64,000 nucleotides of DNA. It comes from Anodontia alba (Eukaryota > Mollusca > Bivalvia > Lucinida > Lucinidae). The stretch lies in assembly GCA_964016985.1 (NCBI GenBank), contig OZ024826.1, positions 72,551,768 to 72,615,767 on the forward strand. The letters are read 5' to 3'. How positions within the stretch are numbered: position 1 is the stretch's first letter; every line of letters starts with the position of its first letter. Below are positions 44,886-55,527 of this stretch, piece after piece. A program made the position numbers and the translations under genes. The notes under the pieces are model-generated. The model did not search any database and was not told where the DNA came from. It saw only the letters and a program-made list of their open reading frames with translations.

Positions 44886-47153
44886 CTAAGTTTGAATTCT
44901 CGTCATCCATTTGATGCAATTTTTATGGAAGCTATCAACAGTTACTAAGTGTTTTAATTTGTCAGGTAGATTATTCCAAATCAATGGTCCAGAGTAAATC
45001 AAACTCTGCTTAAACAGTTCTTTACGAGGTCTTGGCAGCACATAATTTATGGTTGTTGATGATCTAAGGGACTGAAGAGTATTGTTCATGGGTCTTGTGT
45101 GAAACATCTCATTAATGTATTCAGGTGTTAGGGACTGAGAAATTTTGAACATGAATTTAGCTTTCTTGAGAAATATTCGTTCATAAATGTTTAGAATTTT
45201 TAGCTCTTCCATACTAGTAGCAATATTTTCATATAATTTTACAAGCTCTTTTTTGTAAACGGTAGATCCTATCAAGATTACTTTGAGAAGTTCCTCCCCA
45301 GATGGCACTGCAATAATCAATATGGGGTTGAACATAGGACTTATAAAATTGGACTCTTTGATCAGTAGACAAGTATTCCTTCATTCTGGAGAGCAGCCAA
45401 AGATTAGAAACTATTTTCTTTGTAAGGACATTAATATGATTTGTCCATGTTAAGTTGTTGTCAATTAATACCCCTAAAATTTTATCATTTGCTACTACAG
45501 ATAATTCTTCATTGTTATAGTTCAACTGAAGGTTATTATTATTTAAATGAATCCGTTTCTGAGGAGTGGTAATAAGCATAGCTTTAGTTTTAGTAGTGTT
45601 TATTAGCATTCCATTTTCCTTACACCATTCTGAAAGTTTATGCAATGCAGTCTGCAGCTGTTGTTCAATACAGGCTTGAGATTTGTCAATAAAATAAAGC
45701 GTAGTGTCATCAGCATATAAGTCTGTAAGGACATTATCAATGCTCAAAGGCAAGTCATTAATAAATAATAAAAATAATAAAGGGCCCAGAATAGATCCTT
45801 GTGGAACACCACATATAATGTTTTCAGCTTCTGAAAATGTGTTGTTAACAAAGACTTTCTGTTTCCTCCCCATCAAGTAGGAAGAAAACCAGCTGATAGT
45901 CTCTTCAGATAACTTGTAATATTTGAGTTTTTTAAGCAATAGTGTATGGTCAACAAGATCAAATGCTTTCCTAAAATCAATCATTACCATCCCAATCATT
46001 TGACTGTTATTTATTGCACCTAACCATTTATTTACCATTTGTAACAGAGATGTCTCACAGGAATGATTAGGCTGAAAACCTGATTGAGTTGAATACAGCA
46101 AACTGTTTGAAGATAAATAAGACATTAAAGAATCATGGACATGTTTTTCTAGTAATTTTGACACAACTGGTAGGACTGAAATTGGTCTGTAATTATTTGT
46201 GTCATCTTTAGGGCCATTTTTGTGAAGAGGAGTCACTTTGCCTTCTTTCCATTTTTCGGGGAAGGTATAACTAATAATGCTTTGATTACAAATAAAAGTG
46301 AGACTTTCAGATATATATGATGCTGCCAATTTCAATAGTCTTGGCCCAATATTGTCAGCTCCTGTAGCCTTGGTAATATCAATATTTTTTAGATATTTTT
46401 CGACCTTTTCACAGCCTAAGAGAGGAATGGAAAAACTCGTGTTCTCAGCTAATTTTTTATTACAGTATAAACTTAGTCTAGCAAAGTTGGAAGGCAGAAT
46501 TGGTTCTTTTATTTTAGAAGCCACAGACACAAAAAATTTGTTAAATTCAGATGAAATTTCAGAGGGACTGTCAATAGTTTTGTCATTAATTTTTAATGAG
46601 AGTATACTAGTGCCAATATTGCGCTTACTTGCACCCAGTTCCTTAAAGAGTTTCCACACACTAGCTGGATTGTTCACATTTTCATTTATAATTTCTGAAT
46701 ATTGCCTTTTCTTTGATACCTTAATCATTTTACTCACTTTATTTCTCCAGATTTTGTATTGTTCTTGATTGTTTAAAGATTTAAATCTATCTCTTGTTTT
46801 AAAAGCCTCAATTATATCTGCACTTAGCCATTTTGGTTGATGTTTGCGCTTGACACGGTGTTTTCGCAAAGGCAGATGCTTATCAACTATGTCACTAAAA
46901 AGGCTTGACCATGTTTCAACAATATCATTTACGTCATCAAATATTTTTACAATGTCCCATGGGGTTGATTTCAGATCATCAATAAACTTGTTTTCATCAA
47001 AATTTTTGAAGGATCTATATGATATTGTATAATGGGTATTTTTAAGACTATATGAACCATTTGTTTTTCTACTAATGAAAACTGGAAAATGATCACTTAA
47101 ACCTATGTGAGGCACGGCAGTCATCAAAATATTTGCAGGTGTATTTGAATAAA
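44886..47153 (-). pseudogene. LINE ORF2, RT and C-terminal part
   Basis: The catalytic polymerase of the LINE, used for target-primed reverse transcription. The frame 47153-45229 has the tail of the endonuclease (GLSDHFPVF), then RT: ATGADNIGPRLLK, WKEGKVTPLHKNG, YRPISVLPVVSKLLE, STQSGFQPNHSCETS, VMIDFRKAFDLVDH, GVPQGSILGPLLFLLFINDL and active-site LYADDTTLY. The thumb follows (KILGVLIDNNLTW, YIDYCSAIWG-like). A one-base deletion near 45240 ends the frame after KRACKII. The neighbouring frame continues NIATSMEELKI through NNLPDKLKH to 44886. Only this shift and the element II insertion appear to separate the gene from an intact frame. Confidence 0.9.
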
Positions 47154-48544
47154 TACAGTACAGCTTTCACGATGGTTATATCGTTCGCTCTAATGCGCGA
47201 TCGCGGAAAAGATTAAATCCCACGCTATTCCCGCGCTTATCCCACGCTAAACCCACCCTAAATCTGCGCTCAGCTCGCGCTGGGATATCATGCAGCGTGA
47301 AAACGATCACGCTCGCGCTAGCTTCCACTCTTATCCAGGCTCACCTTATGCAGTCTCAGGTAAAAATGCTCGAGTTATCTGAACGTAAAATTTTGAATAT
47401 AAAAAAGTATGTGCACAATTCTCCTAACATACATGCACAGCAAAATAGAATAATGATTTATAATTGACTTACTATGTTTAGTCAGAACACAAATAAACTA
47501 CAAAGTAATGTGTGATTTTGTAGTGTTTTAGTTGTAATTTTATTCTTCCCAACAGCGAAGCCCCAAAACAATCTGCACAATCTGGTCAAGGTCTTCATTG
47601 TTCGCCTTACGTATTCTACATGGTCCCTAGAAGAATCTTAGCAGAATGTACAGATGCCGACAATCACGTTTTCCCCTAAACCTGACAAATTCTATATTCA
47701 GGCTGGCTCATTTTTCCCGTGTCACTTTAGCAGCGGAAATGTCCCTTTTCAAACCATCTTATTGTTTGTTTACCAATTTATCATGCTTCTCCTCCTAAGT
47801 CGGAAATTCCCGCCTTTCACCCATTATTTTCAAGGTTAGCACGTGCTGCTGCTGCCAAGAAAACTGCTTGAACCTCTGGAGCGCTGCTGAAAATTTTAGA
47901 GCGGATGCCGATCTGTTTTCAGTATTTTACAGCAAGAAGGCTGAACTTTTCATGTGAATCGTCTGCCCAGCAAACGGTCCATATGTAATGTCACGCCTTA
48001 TTCGCCCCGTTATTTGCACTGGAAAATAAAGAAAAAAATATGAAAATGCCGTCTGCTGAATGTGCTGAGCGCTTCAAGTATTAAGGGAGGCCTTAAGGAG
48101 TATGGATAAATTTCATTTGTCATGGGAGGCAGAAACGGACAGGCTGAAAGGTATCTACACTTCTCGGATCGAGGCCTCGGCGGTTTCTCATGATGACTGG
48201 ACCAGGGTTAGGGCTGTCCATTTAAATCACCACTTAATGATGCTGGTGATTTAATGTCTTATGTCTCTTTCAACATAAATTATTTAAGTCATACCGAGAT
48301 TATAGAACGCGGCGTCTGATCAGGGTCTTCACTATTTGCAAAAAAAACAAAAAAAAAACAAAAAAAAAAACAACAACAACAAAAAACAGTTTAGCCATTA
48401 TTCTCTAGCAATACCTAAATCTAATAGCCGGATGCACCTAAAATGGGTGGACTCTCTCTCTATCTCTCTCTCTCGCAAATATGATACAGTATGCCTCCTT
48501 TCGAACTATAAGTTGTTAGCACTGACTTTATTGGAAAGAATGTT

Positions 48545-48745
48545 ATCGCACCGGCGGGAATGGAACGCGAGACCTGATCGCGGATTTGATTCTTGATCCC
48601 TACAGATTGTGCGGTTTATTAGTAAACACACGTGTATTTGCTATGGTCATTCGCTCCTTCTGCTGCTTCAAGATTGGCAGTTACAAGTTTCTGACGGAAG
48701 GGTGTTCAGTGAACTGGTTAACCGCTAATGTAATAAGCCTGCCCC
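48545..48745 (+). mobile_element. SINE-like unit with shared core (element II copy)
   Basis: Homologue of 37200-37395, with GGTCATTCGCTCCTTC, AAGATTGGCAGTTACAAG and GAACTGGTTAACC. The tRNA-like head is more diverged (GATTTGATTCTTGATCCC). Confidence 0.6.
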
Positions 48746-49714
48746 CTCTTCATCCCATTTCGGATGGGCCCCGACTCGTAAAGCAATTGCAGTTAGCTCC
48801 CGCTCCCTTTAGTCAATTGCAGTTAGCTCCCTTAAAACAGTAAAACCTGCAGTGTGAGGACTTTGCCCGGCATTTATCACGGTACAAATAAATATTATGT
48901 TATGTTATTTGCTTCCAGTATATACATTTAAAACATTATATTTAAAGGCTTACAGAGTATTCTTCAGAACTGTAAAGTGTTCTGTTTTTGTGACTTCAGC
49001 ATCCGATATGCAAAACCAAGACCTCAATGTATTTAACGAATAAAACAGACGCACATATAAATCTAGCATCGGCGGGGAAGCGTCTTCAAAATGATATATA
49101 TTATATACTCTTGCGGACATTCTAGGCAGAGTCTTCCTGGGTAGAAACCAATGCTAAGTTATGAAGATAAGGTGTCTTGCTCAAGGACACAACACTTGGT
49201 GCTCCCGGGTATCGAACACGAAATTTCTAGATTACCACTCCGGGCTAATTCAATAGACGACAAATAAACGGTTTTTTTTTTTTTTTATTTCCCAGAAAAC
49301 AGCAGATTTGACATTTCATGCAATAGAAAACAGGATTTGACATTTCATGCAATGGAGACAATTTGCATGAAATGTCAAATTGAAGAATGAGTGTTGCGTA
49401 AAGGTTTGCACAAACACTACGCGCGCGAATGTGTGTATGGCAAAACCAACAATAAAATTTGTATGAAGAGTCAGGTCAGCATGCACACTCTGAACCTGCA
49501 CATCAGTAGTCTGATCAGAGCCTTCGCTAATCAGATGTACCTCATGTAATCTCTGGATGTAACAAAACGTCTTGTGCGACAAGCGAATACTCGGGTGAGT
49601 CTGCGCGACTGCACATTCTGATCAGAGCATTCGCTGATCGTATTACCCTTCGATAGCCGGACTGTCCAAAGCGGGATCAACAGTGCGACTGCAATAGCAC
49701 ATTCTGATCAGACC

Positions 49715-51590
49715 TTGGGGTGGGGGAGGGGGCGGTTACTTTGGGGTAATTTTGGTACGGGTGTGCGAGCCAGTATTTCAAAACCTACCCTATTCATATA
49801 CCCGCCTTTGAAAAAAACGGACCCATTCATATACTTGATCATCTAAAATGTTGACCTATTCTTTGATTTTTTTGTACCCACTTTTTTGCTGGTTGTTACA
49901 CAAATATCACAGTCAATTCATGTAATACCAAGAGGATAAGCAGCCCCGAAAAATCTCTGAGCGAAAAACATGTGCATATATAAAAAGACCACCTGCATGT
50001 CCATAGGTACAAGACAACGACTAGGCGACTCTCGTGAAATAGAGCTGAAATCAGACGATATTTGCATTCAGAACGTTTCTAAACAAAAGCTCCTAGGCGT
50101 TTATATTGATGAAAACCTAAATTGGTCTGCGCATATTGATTACCTGTGTTCAAATGTTTCATCTAAAATATCACTATTAAGGCAATTATCCGAATATGTA
50201 CCGGTAGAAGTTCAAAAACAGTTTTACCAAAGTTACATAATGCCCTTGATGGATTATGGTTCTGATGTCTGGGGCTCGACGTCCCTGACAAATCTTGAAA
50301 GACTCCTAAAATTACAAAAGCGAGCTGCGAGAACAATTCTTAAAACAGACTTCCGAACACCATCTGCAGGCATGTTCAAAGATCTTGGGTGGTTATCGCT
50401 CGAAAGGAGGCTTAAATACAATAAAGCGGTATTAACATATAAGGCGCTGAATAATATGACACCAGCATACATTTCAAGCATGTTAAAGCCCGTCTCTCAA
50501 ACTCATTGTTTAAACTTGCGCTCTAGTGTAAACGGGACCCTATATGTACCAAAATCACGTACAACACTCTATAATGGAGCGTTTTCCTACTCAGCTCCTA
50601 AGCTGTGGGACTCACTACCTCAGCCAATCAGAAACTGTGATACATTAAATGCTTTTAAGAAAAGTCTTAAAACAGTGGTTTAGAAGGAATATAATTTATT
50701 AAGAAACATTTTTACTTTTAATGGTATTTTATCGCTGTTAATTAATCAGACATAGTGAGATGCTGCTCCATCTCACACCTCACGCACACTTAGGGCCTGC
50801 TCTGTATCGGCTGTGCCTAATATGTCACCGTGGCGGGTCCCGGTGTGAGGGACGTGCTGTTTGGACATTCGTGACCGCCGCATGCTCTCGACCATCGGGT
50901 TTCGGTGCGGTGCCTGTATGAATGGCGCGGTCGGAACCGAGTTGGCTCATATGAAGTTGATGAGAGACTCTATGTAACGTTCCGGTGCACCTTCCGATAC
51001 TATTGTGCGTGTGGTGCGTGTTCTTCTTTATGGCTACATCTTACTATGTGATACGTTTAATAAAACAAAAAAAAACAAAAAAAAAACAAGAACATATTAC
51101 CTTTTACTAGCTAATATGCCCATGACCCAGTTTTATGGTTTTATGTGCCCTGCATGATGCAAAGTCTCATGGATATCTCTTATGAAATTAAATTTTAATT
51201 TTGTTCTAAACATTTATCATATACTTTTAGTTTTATTGTTTGTAAATCGATTTGCATATTAGTATCTTTCTGTGTTACAATGCTGTGTCATTTTACTGTA
51301 TATATTTGTATGTATTTTATATTTGTATGTTCTAGAGGACCACAAGGTAGACTAGCTTTTGAAGCTAATTGTGTATCCTCTTTAAATATTGTATAAATAA
51401 ATAAAATAAATAAATATACCAGGATGCCAGAAAAATGGGTCCTTTCACATAGGAAACCAGAAAAATCGGGCCATTCATATACTTTTTGTTGAAAAAAGGG
51501 GGCCAATCATATACCTGGCAGTGCTGAAAAAGGGGGCTATTCGGCACCCACATCCGTACTATGCCATATATAGGACCCCCGCCCCCGAGG
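49715..51590. mobile_element. Insertion in element II carrying a LINE fragment
   Basis: Flanked by a 9 bp duplication GATCAGACC (49706-49714 and 51591-51599). Element I has a single uninterrupted site near 39913. Outer parts (49715-49920 and 51417-51590) repeat the phrase CATTCATATAC and GGGGG-rich ends, without clear inverted repeats. The inner part is a 5'-truncated LINE ending in an AATA-type tail at 51394-51416. So a LINE inserted into a small element, or the whole unit moved together. Confidence 0.7.
49970..50683 (+). pseudogene. LINE ORF2 C-terminal fragment
   Basis: The open frame begins after the RT active site. It shows KQKLLGVYIDENLNWSAHID, the thumb region YIMPLMDYGSDVWGS and LLKLQKRAARTIL, and the C-terminal LTYKALNNMTPAYI and WDSLPQPIRN typical of CR1/L2-like elements. 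It stops at 50683. There is no start methionine, since the 5' part is missing, but no internal stop, so the insertion is fairly young. A different family from the LINE at 44.4-57.6 kb. Confidence 0.85.
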
Positions 51591-52164
51591 ATCAGACCCT
51601 TCGATGATCATACAGTATGCACCGTCTGTGGACTCAGGGCTATCCAAGAAGCTTGCTTTATATAGTGGGTCGATGCACAGACTAACCTGAGTCTTTGCTG
51701 GTCATACATACATTGTAGTATTGTAGGTTTTGTCCGGTGCGGGCTCATATTCAATGTTCGTACATCGTAAATTATACTTCAGGCATAATAACCTTGTACC
51801 GACGTAGAGGGCCCAGTCAAAACTATTTCGGTCTTGTCGAGCCCGCACACATTTCTGGGGCAGGCAGACATTAGCTGTTAATCATTTCAGCAGAAACTGA
51901 CAACTGCCCTTCTTTTCTTTCATATACGTTGATGAGTGAGCCTACTTTTGGAGTCATGGCCCTTTGGAAATCGAGAATATCATAGTGATTTCTGTAATAT
52001 ATTTGTGTTCGCTCTGTAACTTGAAAACAATTCAAGATATTTTCTTGAAACTTTATTAATTTATTAACAGAGTTATGACACTTGCTTGATGTTAGTATAG
52101 TGGCGGGGCATGGTGCAATATCTGCGACCCATATATAAAATATTTAACAGTATGACATATTAGG

Positions 52165-52350
52165 AAAGGGTGCCTCGGAGTCGGTGGTGTAGTGGTAAAG
52201 CTGCTCGCCTTGTAACCCATGCAGGGGTCATGAGTTCGATCCCAGGCTTCTTCAGTCTTTCATATGAGACTTTAAACCAAGACCCCAATCTCTCCATGAC
52301 CTAACTGTTAGTTGGACGTAAAACACTCACTCACTCATCGGAATTGTCAT
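52165..52350 (+). mobile_element. tRNA-headed SINE, (ACTC)n tail (element II copy)
   Basis: Same A box, B box (GAGTTCGATCCC) and tail as 40488-40625, with short extra segments (GGAGTC near 52177). Confidence 0.7.
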
Positions 52351-52379
52351 TAGCTTGAAGGTGAAAGACACCTTCTGAA

Positions 52380-53690
52380 GACACCAATATTGGCTTTAAT
52401 TAAGAAAGGCATACAATCGGAGAATGATCTTGAAAAGCACAGAGGCCAAAGAAGCTCATACAAACAGCGACCACTGATTCGCAGGTTGATCTTAGTATTC
52501 ACTGGTCACACAGGTCTCATCGTCCTAAAAGTGTTTTCCAAATTGTCATGATTCCTGTTCCCCCAAATTAGTTTCATTCCCTTGTTCTCTGTGGCATCTA
52601 ATCTGGGTCTGCACTGTTTGCATAGGCCTATCTGGTCCAATACTTAGGTTCTTTATATTTTTAATACGTGCCAGTTTTGTGTACATTTCTGACGAGAAAA
52701 GGCTCTATAAATTAAGTTGTGTTTTTCTCCCGAAGCGGTTTACCGCCACGATTTCACGTGACGTTACCGCTGCGAGCACGTGGTTTCTTCATGCGGGGCA
52801 AGGGAAAGAATGTTGCTTTGTGACTGTTGCATTTTCTGGGTATTTTAATAATCCTAATGTTCTCAATATATAGATGATGTAAAAGAATAACTGTGCCAAT
52901 ATTTATTTATACCCTGGTAAATGCGGGGTAAGGCCCTCACTCTAGGTTTTACTGTTTAAAGGGAGCTAATTGCATATGCCTTGATAATGAACTTTACGAA
53001 TCGAACACAGCATTTTTTTTTATGAATCTGGGGCGGATCCAGGACGATTTCTGAAAGGGGTTCGATTTGATCTAATTTCCGTACTTACTCTACGTATTCG
53101 GACAGACATGCCTGAGCAAACAGTGTAGACCCAGATCAGACGCCACAGAACGCATTTAAACCTTCACTGAAACGGTGATGTATTTAACCAGAGATTTGTA
53201 ATCTCTTCAAGAACTGAAGTTTACATGTACATGCCTGTTTGTCACTACAGCCGGCAAAATCTGACCGCCCTTGCATCGGAAGATGATCTGAGTCTTCACT
53301 GGTCGCACGTCTTATGTCCTAAAAGTGTTTCCAAATTTCCATGTTCCCTGTTCCCCCTCACTAGTTCCATTCCCCTTTTCTCTGCGGCGTCTGATCTGTG
53401 TCTACACTTTGCATAGGCCTTTCTGTCCCAATACTTAGGTTCTACTTTTTATACATGCCAGTTTCATATGCAGTTCTGACGAAAAAAATTCTCTATAATT
53501 TAACGCACATAAGTGTGTTTTTCTCTTAGCGGTATCCGCCTCGATTTCTCGTGACTTTACCGTTACGAGCACGCGTGTTTCTTCATGCGGGGCAAGGGAA
53601 TGTGACTGTTGCATCTTCCTGGTATCTCCACTTGTATTTTTGTAATCTATACTGGAAATGCGAACGTCCCAGAATTGTGTGTCGTCGTCT
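52380..53690 (+). repeat. Left arm of a 1.2-1.3 kb inverted duplication
   Basis: Matches 58440-59660 in reverse along its whole length. Landmarks are GGCTTTAATTAAGAAA, TTTCATTCCCTTGTT, CTTCATGCGGGGCAAGGGAA and CCCAGAATTG. Within the arm itself a block of about 300 bp repeats (52550-52830 and 53340-53620). No gene is seen. Confidence 0.85.
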
Positions 53691-54339
53691 GGTGGCGTAT
53701 CATTGCAACTTTGGTAAATATTTTAAGAGAACAAGGGAATGAACCTAATTTTTGGGGACACGGAGTGCGGCGATTGGGAAAACTCATTTGGTACAATGAG
53801 ACTTTTGCGACTAGTGCAGACTCAGATCAACTTACGCATCCGCATGAGAATGGACGATATAACCTCCACGCTGACTGTACTATATGATGGAAAAACAAAT
53901 AAATAAAAATCGGTCAGGTATTTCGTCAAATTACACCAAGGAACTCCGGTTAACGTCGGGCTGTACATGCTGGTCGCATATGCAATAAGTCATCTAAACC
54001 GCTAACAAAAAAAAAAAAAAGAAACATTTTATTGCCAGATTGTGAAATACTTCCCCGACTGGACATTAATTAAGTTGAAGGGGAATCTCAATTTCCCGAC
54101 GGACAATTTGTATTTGTCGCGTAGGCATTCAGATCACAAATAAGCGAAATGATATAAAACAAGGAAGACTCGACTCCACACATACATGTAGATAATGTGC
54201 AATTTTATTTATTGTGCTGTGGTTTTCTGTCAACAGAATGAGAACTTCTGGATCAAAATCTACTGCAAAAGTACCGTGAATCGATCTTTATTCACAGACT
54301 CACCTGTGATAGAAATATTTTACTACTGTCGTTAATCCT
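53691..54339. other. Right interior of element II
   Basis: No gene. 53712-53790 matches 43255-43330 of element I (AGAGAACAAGGGAATGAACC). An A-run lies at 54007-54020. Confidence 0.5.
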
Positions 54340-54529
54340 TTCCACGCTTGTCACGCTCGTGCCAGTAATACGTTTCGCGCTACGATTACGTAACCTCGCG
54401 TTCCATTCTTCACGCTTCGCGCAAAACCCACGCTAAACCCGCGCTTATCCCACGCTTGTTTCGCGCTAACGAGCAAAATTTTTTATCGTGGAGCGCGAAC
54501 GATATAACCTTCGGGAAACTTGTACTGTA

Positions 54530-55527
54530 TGATCTATCAAGGTTGCTGACTGGTCCGTAACCCTGGTAGGAATACTGATAAATTGATAAAGGCCGAAAGA
54601 TTCCATATACTCAAGCCAAAAATGCTTAATATTTTCTTGCATAAGATCACGATTAAAATCACCCATTAAATAAATTTCTTTTTCACATTCTAAAACTTTA
54701 TCCAAATAATTATCAAAATCCTCATTCCAGCTTATTGTTTCATTTAGGTGTCTATATATATTTCCTACCAGAAAACTTTTACTATTTACTGGAAAAATTT
54801 CTAACCACACACATTCAATACGCTCACATTCTAAATCATGTCTTCTTTTACAGTTTATTCCGTTTTTAACATAAACAATAAGTCCACCTCCACGTTCGGG
54901 TCTGTCTTCTGAAATACATCTGTCTTTACGAAACATTTGATAATTTTTAACTTCAAATATTGAGTTCATATGACAATTATTCAATTTGCTTTCACTCAGT
55001 CCTAACATATGTATGTTATTCTGAGAACTGTTTAAAAGCAAATCAATTTGATCAATTTTGTTTTGAATTCCTTGAATATTCAAATGACCCATCTTAAATC
55101 CTTTTCTGTTAAGCCCTAAATTTAACATGCTTTGGGCACTCATGGAAGTATGATCATCATGCACATTTTCATGCATATTATCTGCATGCACATTTTCATA
55201 AACCATTGTATCATAATCATGGGGTGTATTATTTTCTTTAGAAAAAATGTCATATATCAGAGTGTTGTCTTTTGAAGTTGAAAATTCATAGACTGTCTCT
55301 GAAGATGCTGTTAAACTGTTAATGTGACAACTTTGCTCTACTGACTGATGAGAGCTAATACTGGTATTGTTTGAATATAGTGTATTGGGGGCAACATCAC
55401 TGCTATTGTTACATTGACAATTAACATTATTACAGTTTTCGCAAATGCTCACTAGAAAGTTGAACCTATTTACTGATACAAATGGAACAGTGTAATTTTG
55501 GTCTAAACTGGCATATTTGCCAACATC
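54530..55527 (-). pseudogene. LINE ORF2, endonuclease part
   Basis: An apurinic/apyrimidinic-type endonuclease that nicks target DNA. Motifs in order: GHLNIQGI, MLGLSESKL, RPERGGGLIVYVKNGI, ECVWLEIFP, LVGNIYR, YLMGDFNRDL and TDQSATLIDH. The remaining catalytic motif (GLSDHFPVF) lies across the insertion at about 47100. The N-terminal 110 residues are Ser/Asn/His rich with a Cys cluster (CENCNNVNCQC). No ATG is obvious: the frame is open up to the ORF1 stop region at 55528, so translation may depend on re-initiation or frameshifting. Interrupted at 54527 by element II. Confidence 0.88.

Larger units (their letters stand above)
47156..54527. mobile_element. Element II: CAGTAC-type TIR element in LINE ORF2
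   Basis: Ends start CAGTACAGCTTTCACGA and, inverted, CAGTACAAGTTTCCCGA, both followed by GGTTATATCGTTCGC. TA flanks both ends (47154-47155 and 54528-54529). The subterminal 150-200 bp on each side are rich in CCCACGCTTATC-type repeats (47205-47290; 54340-54480). The interior 48.5-52.35 kb matches element I. It has one later insertion (49715-51590). No transposase is seen. Candidate short frames such as 47654-47839 and 48586-48843 have no recognisable content. Confidence 0.85.
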
